A stretch of 32,320 nucleotides of DNA from Chloroflexi bacterium UBA6622 (lineage in GTDB: Bacteria > Chloroflexota > UBA11872): NCBI GenBank assembly GCA_002433065.1, contig DJHK01000033.1, positions 37,496 through 69,815 of the forward strand. Reading direction: 5' to 3'. Position numbers and translations under genes: made by a program. Shown here in pieces: positions 24,065 through 32,281 of the stretch (the first letter of the stretch is position 1; every line of letters starts with the position of its first letter). Below the pieces are notes generated by a model that did not search any database, was not told where the DNA came from, and worked only from the letters and a program-made list of their open reading frames with translations.

Positions 24065-25555
24065 TCAGTCCCAAGGATCTCGGCCGTCGGAGGATCCCGG
24101 CCATCGTGAAACAATCACCTTTGAATCGGTAAAAAACCTCACCGCGTCGCCAGCCTGGCCATGCAAATCTCCAAAAAACGACTCCTTACGCCCCGAAAAG
24201 GGGAAAAAGGCCATCGGCGCCGCGACACCAACATTGACACCGACGTTACCAATATTGACTCGTGCAGCAAACTCTCGAGCAGCGCCACCGTTGCTCGTGT
24301 AAATCGAGGCTGCATTGCCAAACGGACTTTCGTCAATGATGTCAATCGCTTCTTGGAGACCACCAGCCCGCCGGAGGCTTACCACCGGACCAAACACCTC
24401 CTCGCGCATAACCTGCATGTCCGGCGTAACCTCATCAACGACCGTAGGACCTACCCAATAGCCACCGGGCAAATCATCCGCTGCAGCACCACGCCCATCG
24501 GTGACCAAGGAAGCCCCCGACGCAGCAGCCTCGTCAATCGCGGTCAGGATCCTGGTGCGAGCATCCAAGGAGATAACAGGACCCATATCGACCGTCGGAT
24601 CAAGTCCATCACCCAAGCGCATCGCCGCCGCCGCCGCGCCAAGACGTTCCCGAAATTCGTTGTATATCTCTTCCTGTGCCACTACCACTGAACCCGCCAA
24701 GCACCGTTGCCCGGCACAGCCAAATATAGACCCCATCAGGTTAGGAATTGCCGCGTCCAGGTTGGCGTCCGGCATGATGATGAGATGATTCATCGCACCG
24801 CCTTGCGCTTGCACCCGCTTGCCATGCAAACCAGCAAGTTCGTAGATTCGTCGCGCAACGTGCGTGGTGCCAACAAACGAAACACCCTGTATCAGCGGAT
24901 TCGTTACAAGCCCTTCTGCCTGGGCCGCCCCGCCATGCACCATGTTAATAACACCGGCCGGGAACCCCGCCTGCTGCACCAATTCCATCATCCGAGCCTG
25001 GCTTAGTGGTGTCTGGGGTGACGGCTTAATTACGTAGGTGTTACCAGTCGCAACCGCATATGGCGCAAACCAGAACGGAACCATCGATGGGAAGTTGAAG
25101 GGCCCAATTTGGGCGAACACACCCATCGGTTCCCGAACACACGTTTCATCAATATCACGTGAGATGTCAGCAGAAAACTGACCCATCTGGAGCGAAGGGA
25201 TCCCGGCGGCGACTTCAATATTCTCGAGCGTTCGGAGCACTTCACCCCGAGACTCCTCAAGCGTCTTGCCATTCTCAATAGTGACAGTACGAGCGAGTGC
25301 CTCAAATTCCTCTTCCACAAGCGCGTGAAGCCGAAACAGCAGGCGAGCACGATCCACCGCGGGTGTGCGACGCCAACCATCAAATGCATCCTGTGCCGCC
25401 TGCACAGCATCTTCTACATCGGCGAGTGAAGCCATCGGAGTCTCACTGATAACAGCGCCGGACGCCGGGTTCGTAACCTCTACCGCGTCCGTGGACCGTG
25501 GTTCCGTCCATTCATTCGCAATCCAATTCCGGAGCGGGGGCGCCTGGGTACTCAC
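24065..25555 (-). CDS. mmsA: CoA-acylating methylmalonate-semialdehyde dehydrogenase family
   Basis: A 496-residue aldehyde dehydrogenase of the MmsA type, which oxidises (methyl)malonate semialdehyde to acyl-CoA with NAD. The catalytic Asn (N155, GPFNFP) and Cys (C285, GCAGQRCLAG) are present. The Glu base of ordinary aldehyde dehydrogenases is absent at QAQGGAMNH, as in the CoA-acylating subfamily. It may serve valine or inositol breakdown, or oxidise the aldehyde from the neighbouring aldolases. The start is GTG. A 105-nt region separates it from the divergent beta-propeller gene. The family assignment is firm; the in vivo substrate is not. Confidence 0.9.
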   Translation of the reverse strand: MSTQAPPLRNWIANEWTEPRSTDAVEVTNPASGAVISETPMASLADVEDAVQAAQDAFDGWRRTPAVDRARLLFRLHALVEEEFEALARTVTIENGKTLEESRGEVLRTLENIEVAAGIPSLQMGQFSADISRDIDETCVREPMGVFAQIGPFNFPSMVPFWFAPYAVATGNTYVIKPSPQTPLSQARMMELVQQAGFPAGVINMVHGGAAQAEGLVTNPLIQGVSFVGTTHVARRIYELAGLHGKRVQAQGGAMNHLIIMPDANLDAAIPNLMGSIFGCAGQRCLAGSVVVAQEEIYNEFRERLGAAAAAMRLGDGLDPTVDMGPVISLDARTRILTAIDEAAASGASLVTDGRGAAADDLPGGYWVGPTVVDEVTPDMQVMREEVFGPVVSLRRAGGLQEAIDIIDESPFGNAASIYTSNGGAAREFAARVNIGNVGVNVGVAAPMAFFPFSGRKESFFGDLHGQAGDAVRFFTDSKVIVSRWPGSSDGRDPWD

Positions 25556-25660
25556 AGTAATCTCGCCTTAGACATAACACGCATGACAATACGACACGAA
25601 GCCGACCTTTCGTAAACTGCCACCAATGTATTTTGCCCACTGGGATGCGTATACCGACGT

Positions 25661-27289
25661 ATGAGCACGCGCGACTCAACCGAACTCGTGATCAGCAACG
25701 AGCCACAGTTCTTTTTTGACAATTCCTTGCTCGAAGAAGCCCAAAACGTCACCCGTACCATGCATTCCCCACAAAAAGATCCTCTGAACCCGCTCATCAA
25801 ATGTGATCAGGCTTGGGAACACGTCGTGGACTTTAATTCCAGCGATTACCAAGTATGGAAAGACACGGAGACCAGCCAATTTCATTGCATCTATCGGGAC
25901 CTAAACATCGACAGTGAAAAGTTAGCGCGGGTCGGAGGCACGATCATTGATTGGAACATAAGTCGATTCCGTCAACTCTATGCACGGTCTGACGACGGCC
26001 TCACCTGGGAAAAGCCCTCAATGGGGCTTGTAACCGAAAACGGGAAAGACACCAACATCCTGCTAGGTAGCGAAGAATTTGGTAACGCGTGGGGATTCGC
26101 GCCTATCGAAGATCCATTGGAACCAAACCCGAACCGAAAGTTCAAAGCGATCTTCTTCCATGGACCCCCAGGGTTCGCAGTTGCGGATGAACAACCAGGC
26201 GCGCAGATGCGAAGCGCCTCCTCCCCTGACGGTGTGCACTGGATCATCGATGAAGATCAGCCCACATTTGGATCCAGCGGATCCCGACTTGGTGACGTGA
26301 ACTTTCCTTTTTTCAACCCTGAAACACAAACGTACCTGAGCAACACAAGACATCCACTGCTAGAACTCGCGCCCAGAACACGTGAACCCAACGCGACTGT
26401 ACTGGGTGGGTCTCCCGGCTTCGACCCCGTTATGGACACCCCAAATCGACGGGCAGTACGTCGAATATTCCAGTCAGAGAGTCCCGATCTACGCCGATGG
26501 AGTACACCACGCCTCATCCTCGCGCCAGATCCTGCCTTCGACAACCTCGACGATGGACTGTACGGCATGTGGCCGCTGCGTATCGGCAACGAATGGCTCG
26601 GCTTTATCCAAGTGTTCCACATGGTGTCGAACACCTCGGACATTCAACTGGCACATAGTCGTGATGGAAAAAACTGGACGCGTCTGGCACCAGGCAAACC
26701 GTGGCTAACAAACGGCACACGCGGATCCTGGGATGAATTCCAGATCTTTACACCACGCGTCATCCCCCAGGGCGACGAGATGTGGGTGTACTACGGCGGG
26801 GCATCATGTCATCACGATTGGTGGATGGTTGGCCGTCAAGAAGGGCTTGATGTGGAAGAGGCCTACGACAGCAGCAAGGTTCAGGAAGGCCTTGGCCTCG
26901 CCCGACTGCGCCTTAATGGCTTCTTTTCTATTGGCGCACATCGGGTACGTGAGGGCATGTTCGCCACACAACCTCTCATCGCCACGGGTGATACCTTGAT
27001 CATCAACGGTGATTGCGGGCCGAACGGCTACATCAAGGTCGAAGTCACCGACGTTCGCAATGAGGCCCTTCCCGGAAAAAGCTTGGACCAATGCGATCCC
27101 TTCACAACCGATGCCACCTCACACGTGGTGACATGGAACGGCGACCACAAGATTCCCGTACCGATCCCAGCAGCCACCAGCACGGTATCGGGCTATACCT
27201 CTCGGCCTGAACATCGACGGTTTCGATTCATCATGCGTGATGCGGAGCTATACACGTTCCAGATCACTGATTCGTCTGCAACCCGATAA
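25661..27289 (+). CDS. Beta-propeller glycosidase-like protein (GH32/GH43 or sialidase-like fold)
   Basis: 542 residues without a signal peptide, so probably cytoplasmic. Four repeats of the pattern S-x-D-x-x-x-W occur at about 110-116 (SDDGLTW), 188-194 (SPDGVHW), 274-280 (SPDLRRW) and 333-339 (SRDGKNW). These Asp-box-like turns are typical of propeller glycosidases. Acidic residues in conserved-looking strands (GDVNFPFFNP, DDGLYGMWPL, WDEFQIFTPR) may form the active site. A C-terminal beta-sandwich (about 425-542) follows, as in GH32-like enzymes. A glycosidase or lyase for a sugar-containing substrate is likely; the exact family is not assigned. It leads a three-gene plus-strand operon. 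Confidence 0.75.
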   Translation: MSTRDSTELVISNEPQFFFDNSLLEEAQNVTRTMHSPQKDPLNPLIKCDQAWEHVVDFNSSDYQVWKDTETSQFHCIYRDLNIDSEKLARVGGTIIDWNISRFRQLYARSDDGLTWEKPSMGLVTENGKDTNILLGSEEFGNAWGFAPIEDPLEPNPNRKFKAIFFHGPPGFAVADEQPGAQMRSASSPDGVHWIIDEDQPTFGSSGSRLGDVNFPFFNPETQTYLSNTRHPLLELAPRTREPNATVLGGSPGFDPVMDTPNRRAVRRIFQSESPDLRRWSTPRLILAPDPAFDNLDDGLYGMWPLRIGNEWLGFIQVFHMVSNTSDIQLAHSRDGKNWTRLAPGKPWLTNGTRGSWDEFQIFTPRVIPQGDEMWVYYGGASCHHDWWMVGRQEGLDVEEAYDSSKVQEGLGLARLRLNGFFSIGAHRVREGMFATQPLIATGDTLIINGDCGPNGYIKVEVTDVRNEALPGKSLDQCDPFTTDATSHVVTWNGDHKIPVPIPAATSTVSGYTSRPEHRRFRFIMRDAELYTFQITDSSATR

Positions 27290-27344
27290 TCGGATCTCTT
27301 ACACTCTTCGGTCTCACACCACGACCTCGGAGAAATAGTTTCTG

Positions 27345-28475
27345 ATGCCAGGACGAGATGTTGGCAGCAATGTCGGTCGACCCTTACACGAACTCGACAC
27401 GCCAGCCTTGCTCATTGACACACAGGTCCTGGCGACAAATATCAGCCGCACGAGTGCGATTGCTAAGGAAGCTGGAGCCCGTCTCAGACCTCATATCAAG
27501 ACCCACCGAATGCTCGACGTGGCACACCAGCAAATGGCAGCCGGTGCCCAGGGAATCTGCTGTGCGAAGACCGGAGAAGCAGAGGTCTTTGCGGACGGGG
27601 GCATCGATGACGTCTTCATTGCAAATCAGGTGGTCGGCGCCCCCAAGTTACGGCGACTCCAATCGCTGGCCGAACGAGTCCGCCTGGCTATCGGCGTAGA
27701 TCACCCGGAACAGGTCGAAAGTCTCAAACACGCATTTTTCGACTCCCGATCGATCGACATCAGCATCGAAGTGGACGTGGGCCAAGCCAGAACAGGAGTT
27801 TCCGATAGTTCGTCAGCACTCACACTAGCCCGGCAGGTCTTGGACGCATCAGGATTGAACCTTCGCGGTATCTACACCCATGAAGGCCATGACTACAATG
27901 CCCGTGACGGGGCTGATCTCGCCACCATCGCCGATAAAGCCCAGACTCATATGCTGGCAATAGCTGAAGAGGTCCGCTCGGCAACCGGAAGTTCGTGTGA
28001 AGTCAGCATGGGCTCTACACCCTCCTTGCTGGCCGGGGTGTTCCGAAACGGTATTGATGAACTCCGACCAGGCACTGCCGTCTTTAACGATGGCTCTCAC
28101 GCTAACTTCCTCGGTCATACAGACTGGTGTGCAGCAACGGTGTTAGCCACGATCGTCAATCAACCGGCACCGAACCGGGTCGTCATCGACGCGGGAGCCA
28201 AGGCCCTCACATCCGACCGGCGGGGACCAAGTATTCTGAAAAACACCGGGTTCGGACTTGTTGTTGGGCGGCCCGATGCCACAATCGTGAGTCTTTCTGA
28301 CGAACACGGGGTGCTTAACGTTCCAGACGCTGACAGCTACAGGATTGGTGATCAACTCCAAGTCATCCCTAACCATATCTGCCCATGTGTCAATCTCTAC
28401 GACTACGCCTATGCCACCAGCAACGGAGTCGTTACCGATATCTGGCCCGTTTCAGCTCGAGGCCAGAGTCAGTAA
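27345..28475 (+). CDS. DSD1-type PLP enzyme (D-threonine aldolase / D-serine dehydratase-like)
   Basis: A 376-residue fold-type III PLP enzyme with an alanine-racemase-like barrel. The PLP lysine is K52 in RPHIKTHR, and the C-terminal metal site is H344 and C346 in IPNHICPC, the hallmark pair of eukaryotic-type D-serine dehydratase and D-threonine aldolase. These enzymes cleave or dehydrate D-3-hydroxy amino acids. MGSTPSLLAG is the phosphate-binding region. ATG 27345 lies 55 nt after the beta-propeller gene on the same strand. Its reaction does not obviously fit a sugar-acid route; a glycine-releasing aldol cleavage could feed in aldehydes. Confidence 0.87.
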   Translation: MPGRDVGSNVGRPLHELDTPALLIDTQVLATNISRTSAIAKEAGARLRPHIKTHRMLDVAHQQMAAGAQGICCAKTGEAEVFADGGIDDVFIANQVVGAPKLRRLQSLAERVRLAIGVDHPEQVESLKHAFFDSRSIDISIEVDVGQARTGVSDSSSALTLARQVLDASGLNLRGIYTHEGHDYNARDGADLATIADKAQTHMLAIAEEVRSATGSSCEVSMGSTPSLLAGVFRNGIDELRPGTAVFNDGSHANFLGHTDWCAATVLATIVNQPAPNRVVIDAGAKALTSDRRGPSILKNTGFGLVVGRPDATIVSLSDEHGVLNVPDADSYRIGDQLQVIPNHICPCVNLYDYAYATSNGVVTDIWPVSARGQSQ

Positions 28476-28502
28476 CCAAGGCCGAAGGGAGTATCCACCA
28501 CC

Positions 28503-29270
28503 ATGCCACCTCTAAATAACCAGATCGTCATCGTGACCGGAGCAGGCTCCGGTATCGGCCGGGCATCAGCCTTAGCTTTTGCTGCTGAGGGTGCATCGGT
28601 AGTGCTCGTTGGGCGCCGAACAAACTTACTCACCGCCACTCTCGCCGAGATAAATGAAGCCGGCGGAACCGCTATAAGTGTGCCGGCTGACCTCGTCGAA
28701 CCAAACGCTGCCGAAACAATCGTCGCTGAAGCGACGTCGACATTTGGTGCTGTGGACATGCTCATCAACAATGCCGGCACTAACACGACAGCCCGCAGCA
28801 TTCGGACAACCGACGCTACGTCGATGGACTACGTCATGCGGGTAAACGTCACTGGCCCAATGCTCTTGACCCAAGCAGTTCTGCCCGGAATGTTGGAGCG
28901 TAGACACGGGACGATCATCACCGTTGGATCATACGCGGCGATCAACGCAAGTCCTATGGCTGGAGCAGCCTATGCAGCCTCAAAGTCAGCCGTAGCTAAC
29001 CTCATGGAAAACATTAATCATGAGTTCCGAAATCGAGGCATTCGGGCATGCACTATTTACCCTGGCGAGGTTGACACGCCGATCCTCGATGGTCGCGCTC
29101 TGGTACCCGATGACGATGCCCGGCGCACCATGATGCACTCGGACGATATGGCCGAGATCATCCTGCTATGTGCCCGACTACCACAGCGCGCACTTATTGA
29201 GCAGGTCATCGTGCGTCCGACGCAATTACGAGACACCCAGGCAGATGTAGAAGCCGCGCTGGAGGTCTAA
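28503..29270 (+). CDS. Short-chain dehydrogenase/reductase (SDR)
   Basis: 255 residues, a classical SDR. The cofactor motif is TGAGSGIG (residues about 11-18); Arg residues after the second strand (VGRRTN) suggest NADP preference. LINNAGTN follows, then the catalytic Ser in TVGSYAA and the Tyr-x-x-x-Lys as YAASK. It oxidises an alcohol or reduces a ketone; the substrate is unknown, though sugar oxidation to the lactone is a common job in similar clusters. GAAGGGAG lies about 10 nt upstream of the ATG. It follows the PLP enzyme by 27 nt. Confidence 0.9.
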   Translation: MPPLNNQIVIVTGAGSGIGRASALAFAAEGASVVLVGRRTNLLTATLAEINEAGGTAISVPADLVEPNAAETIVAEATSTFGAVDMLINNAGTNTTARSIRTTDATSMDYVMRVNVTGPMLLTQAVLPGMLERRHGTIITVGSYAAINASPMAGAAYAASKSAVANLMENINHEFRNRGIRACTIYPGEVDTPILDGRALVPDDDARRTMMHSDDMAEIILLCARLPQRALIEQVIVRPTQLRDTQADVEAALEV

Positions 29271-29407
29271 CCCCGTTCATCTCTTGCAGACGGCGCAGCA
29301 AGTAGCTCAAACCGCTCGGCACGTAGGTGGCTCCACGTAACCGCAAAGGCGATGCACGTGTGCCCTACCGCTGCGAAGGGCATCTCAAGTCTTTCTGCAT
29401 TACCTCT

Positions 29408-30163
29408 TTAACGCCCGTGGGCCATAGCCCTGTGGAAATCCTTCACTCCACGTTCCAACCAAGGCGTGTATCCCGTTGTGACAAAGCGGACACCCAGGTC
29501 AGTGTAATGAGATACCGATTCCGTCGTCACCAGCGTTCCAGCTGGGCGGCCAGCAGCAACGATCGTTGCAATCGCCCGCTCAACCGTTGCCAAGACTTCG
29601 GGATGCGTCCGGTCAAGATGCCCCAGGCTTTGACCAAGATCTCCAGGCGCTACATAAAACAGATCCACGCCTTCCACTTCAAGAATCTCGTCAAGGTTTT
29701 CCACGGCAACAATGTCTTCAATGAGGATGATCGCCAAGGATTCAGCGTTCGCAGCCTCAAAAAAATGAGGGACCCCATAACCTTGACGCGACGTCGCGAT
29801 ACCTCGCTTGCCCAATGGAGCAAATTTGGCTGCATCGGCAACCGCTTGGGCCTGATCACGCGTGTCGACATGCGGCACACATACGCCCTGACTTCCCAAA
29901 TCAAGCGTTCGATAAATCGGCCCATACCTGTTTTCATTCACGCGAACAATAGACGTCATCCCCCACAGGTCAGCCGCTCGCGTCAAGTCAGGAATATCAC
30001 CAAAATCCACAGGTCCGTGCTCGCCTTCCAGCCATACAGCATCGAAGCCCATAGGCCCGAGCACATCGATCAGATCCGCTGTCATAACAGGACCCATTAC
30101 ACCTACGGCAACATCACCGTTCGACATTTTTTGTTTGACCCTGTTGGGCCTAAGGCTCGCCAT
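29408..30163 (-). CDS. HpcH/HpaI-family class II aldolase, copy 2
   Basis: 251 residues, same family as the gene at 22406 but clearly diverged. Motifs in order are MGFDAVWLEGEHGP (the usual E-x-EH form), TSIVRVNENRYG with the substrate Arg, GVCVPHVDTRDQAQ, IILIEDIVAVEN with a metal-binding Glu, and YVAPGDLGQSLGH with a metal-binding Asp. It is likely to cleave a 2-keto acid to pyruvate and an aldehyde. ATG 30163 has GGAG 5 nt upstream. The amber-interrupted frame at 30103-30513 overlaps its start by 61 nt. Confidence 0.88.
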   Translation of the reverse strand: MASLRPNRVKQKMSNGDVAVGVMGPVMTADLIDVLGPMGFDAVWLEGEHGPVDFGDIPDLTRAADLWGMTSIVRVNENRYGPIYRTLDLGSQGVCVPHVDTRDQAQAVADAAKFAPLGKRGIATSRQGYGVPHFFEAANAESLAIILIEDIVAVENLDEILEVEGVDLFYVAPGDLGQSLGHLDRTHPEVLATVERAIATIVAAGRPAGTLVTTESVSHYTDLGVRFVTTGYTPWLERGVKDFHRAMAHGR

Positions 30164-30513
30164 AACAACTCCAAGAGACCGGTAGCAGCAGCAGTGTGGC
30201 TGAGAAGCTCTTCAGGCGCCACCACAACATCATCACTTTGATGAATATCGCTTCCCCTCATGGACCCGGGCCTCATGTGCGGATTGCTGACGTTGTTGCA
30301 CTTCTTGGCGACCTTGAAGAGCGACTCAACGTCGTATTCGAACAGGAAACGCGCCGTGACCTTGTTCTGCGGCCAGCAGGCAGCCAATCCCAAAGCCCGC
30401 CCCCAACGATCCCTTTCGATATCGAGATAGCGCGCCTAGGTCGTACGAAATTCGGGATAGAGGCGCGCGAACACGGTCGCATAGTCTTCATGTGAGGCTG
30501 GGTGGCTAGCCAT
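30103..30513 (-). pseudogene. ORF of unknown family broken by one in-frame TAG
   Basis: ATG 30513 has GGAG about 6 nt upstream and opens 25 codons (MASHPASHEDYATVFARLYP...) that end in TAG at 30436-30438. The same frame then continues for 110 codons, beginning ARYLDIERDRWGRALGLAACW and NKVTARFLFEYDVESLF, with ordinary-looking protein composition. This is best read as one gene hit by a nonsense change. Sequencing error or stop readthrough are alternatives. The far end overlaps the aldolase start, so the true C-terminus may be lost too. No family is recognised. The opposite strand also has a 99-codon frame here, treated as a shadow. This stretch fills most of the 572-nt gap between the aldolase and the solute-binding protein. 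Confidence 0.45.
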
Positions 30514-30678
30514 AGTGGTCTCCGAGGATTTGCTCCCCATACCAGAAATTCCGTGGCGGTGATCGCCTCTGCACCCAATGAAACCAGCTAAACGGAGCCC
30601 CAACCACCACCGGAAAAAAGCATACATTTCCAAATATTTCCTAATGAAATGTTGTCGGATTGCCCTCATATGGCGTAA

Positions 30679-30715
30679 CGTCTCGCCTGTAATAGCTCTC
30701 GAGACGTTTCGAGAG
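30679..30715 (+). promoter_or_regulatory. Overlapping inverted repeats in the leader of the solute-binding protein gene
   Basis: CTCTCGA (30696-30702) pairs perfectly with TCGAGAG (30709-30715) around GACGTT. CGTCTCG (30679-30685) pairs perfectly with CGAGACG (30700-30706). The two structures share 30700-30702, so they cannot both form. They end 9 nt before the GGGGAGG ribosome site at 30724-30730. They could be a repressor operator or an RNA switch-like leader. A TGTAAT hexamer at 30688-30693 inside the first repeat could instead be a -10. Confidence 0.45.
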
Positions 30716-30735
30716 ACGCAGATGGGGAGGGTCCA

Positions 30736-32238
30736 TTGAGGAACCTGTCACGTCGACATGTACTCCGTAGCGCCGGAATCGGTGCTGCGGGCGTCGCAAG
30801 CATTGCGGCATTCGCGGCCTGTGGTGAAACCAAGACCGTAGAAGTCGAAAAGATTGTGACTCAGATTGTCGAGGTAGAAAAGGTCGTTGAAAAGCAGGTC
30901 GCGGTCGAGAAGCAAGTCGTCAAGACCGTAGAAGTAGCTGCTAAGAAGACCAACTTTGAGATTCGGTTTGTTACTGACCACACCGCTGGTCCGCGTGGTG
31001 CGGCCATGCAGTGGGGTCTGCAGAAGTTCGCTGAACTTCGACCAGACATCTTTGTGAAGCTAGAGCCGACCGGTAACTTGATCGACAGTTTGGCGATCCA
31101 GTTCGCGGCGGGAACAGCGCCACACGTGGCCCTGCTGTCCCAGTCTGACTTCATCCGCTTCAACGAGGACGGAGCCTTCACTGAAATCAGTGATCTCTTG
31201 CCGCAGTTGGACGTGGTTAAGTCCGACTACTACTTCCTGCCTGACGCCTACACCGATAACGGCATGGATCATTCCTTCCCGCAGCCGACCGACATGGTTG
31301 GTAAGCAGTACGGAATGCCCTTCCAGTTCGCAATCAGTGGATTCGTCGGCAATGTCTCCTTGATGGAGCAATCTGGCGTTACAGTTCCTGACTCCGATGG
31401 TGGCTGGAACTGGGACGACTGGAGCGACATGGACAAGAAAATGACGGACGCAGATGCCGGCACGTACGGTACCTGGGCTCGTGATGACTATGAGTTCCAG
31501 TACATGCCCCAGATGTACTCCAACGGGATGAAGAAGCCGTTTAACGACACCCTGTCCAAGACCATGTATGACCTGCCTGAGGCTGGCGAAGCATGGGAAT
31601 ACTTGATCAACAAGATTCACAAGGACAAGGTATCGCCGGCTGCTGAGCAGACCAAGGAACTCGGTGGCGAGTACGGTAACCCGTTCGCCGCCGGTAAGAT
31701 CGGGATCTGGCCCTCTGGCCGGGTGTACTCGACCGGGTTTGCTGTCCCGCGTATCAAGGATCGGTTCACCTGGTCCTTGCTACCGGAAGTTATCGCCAAG
31801 AGCGGTGGCCCACCGGGACACAGCACCAACGACCAGCCCAACCTGGTTACCAACTCAACCGGGCGTAGCGGCAACACGGAGCAGTCCGCTGCTCTTGCCG
31901 TCTTCCTCGGTGGTGAGATCTACCAGGGCCGCGTCGGTATCGACCGCGGTCACATGCCGGTTCACCGCAAGGCGATCGGGGCTCCCACATCCGTGGCACC
32001 ACCGCCCGAAGGCATGAAGTGGCTCCAGGTCTACGCTGATCGACCGGACAACCGCAGCTTGTATCCCTTCAACACCTGGCGTGAGTGGTGGCTCCAGCAC
32101 CGTTCCCTTGGTCAAAAGGGTTGGGTTGGCGAGCAGTCGCCGGCCGAGTCCCTGGCAGCCTGTCAGGCATGGGGCGAGCGGCACCTTCGAAACTACGACG
32201 GCCCGGCCCCGACACTGTCGGCTCCGGTATACCCGTAG
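30736..32238 (+). CDS. Tat-exported lipoprotein, ABC transporter solute-binding protein
   Basis: 500 residues, starting at TTG behind a strong GGGGAGG (5 nt spacing). A Tat signal (LSRRHVLRSAGIGAAG) leads to a lipobox ending FAAC. A coiled, V/E/K-repeat linker (about 33-68, VEKIVTQIVEVEKVVEKQ) lifts the binding domain, which opens with EIRFVTDHTAGPRGAAM. The family-1 type domain suggests sugar-like ligands. It is a paralog of the protein at 15758. Codon use is far more biased than in neighbours: almost all Lys are AAG, and Tyr, Asn and Phe mostly use C-ending codons, as expected for very high expression. Tandem hairpins follow the stop; permease genes, if any, lie beyond the window. Confidence 0.9.
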   Translation: MRNLSRRHVLRSAGIGAAGVASIAAFAACGETKTVEVEKIVTQIVEVEKVVEKQVAVEKQVVKTVEVAAKKTNFEIRFVTDHTAGPRGAAMQWGLQKFAELRPDIFVKLEPTGNLIDSLAIQFAAGTAPHVALLSQSDFIRFNEDGAFTEISDLLPQLDVVKSDYYFLPDAYTDNGMDHSFPQPTDMVGKQYGMPFQFAISGFVGNVSLMEQSGVTVPDSDGGWNWDDWSDMDKKMTDADAGTYGTWARDDYEFQYMPQMYSNGMKKPFNDTLSKTMYDLPEAGEAWEYLINKIHKDKVSPAAEQTKELGGEYGNPFAAGKIGIWPSGRVYSTGFAVPRIKDRFTWSLLPEVIAKSGGPPGHSTNDQPNLVTNSTGRSGNTEQSAALAVFLGGEIYQGRVGIDRGHMPVHRKAIGAPTSVAPPPEGMKWLQVYADRPDNRSLYPFNTWREWWLQHRSLGQKGWVGEQSPAESLAACQAWGERHLRNYDGPAPTLSAPVYP

Positions 32239-32251
32239 TCACGATGTAAGC

Positions 32252-32275
32252 CCTGTGGCGCTTCGGCGTCACAGG
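32252..32275 (+). other. UUCG-capped hairpin after the solute-binding protein gene
   Basis: CCTGTGGCGC pairs with GCGTCACAGG (one G-T) around a TTCG tetraloop closed by C-G, the classic extra-stable UUCG form. There is no T-tract after it. It may protect the upstream mRNA from 3' exonucleases rather than terminate. Confidence 0.7.
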
Positions 32276-32281
32276 ACCGGG

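Noticed and set aside
29327..30241. 304-codon plus-strand frame
   Set aside because: Antisense to the HpcH/HpaI aldolase, rich in Arg/His/Ser, with no recognisable motif.
30196..30495. 99-codon plus-strand frame with plausible-looking DVVALLGDLEERL
   Set aside because: Lies opposite the TAG-broken minus frame, which has the better ribosome site. No ribosome site before the plus start. Not fully excluded.
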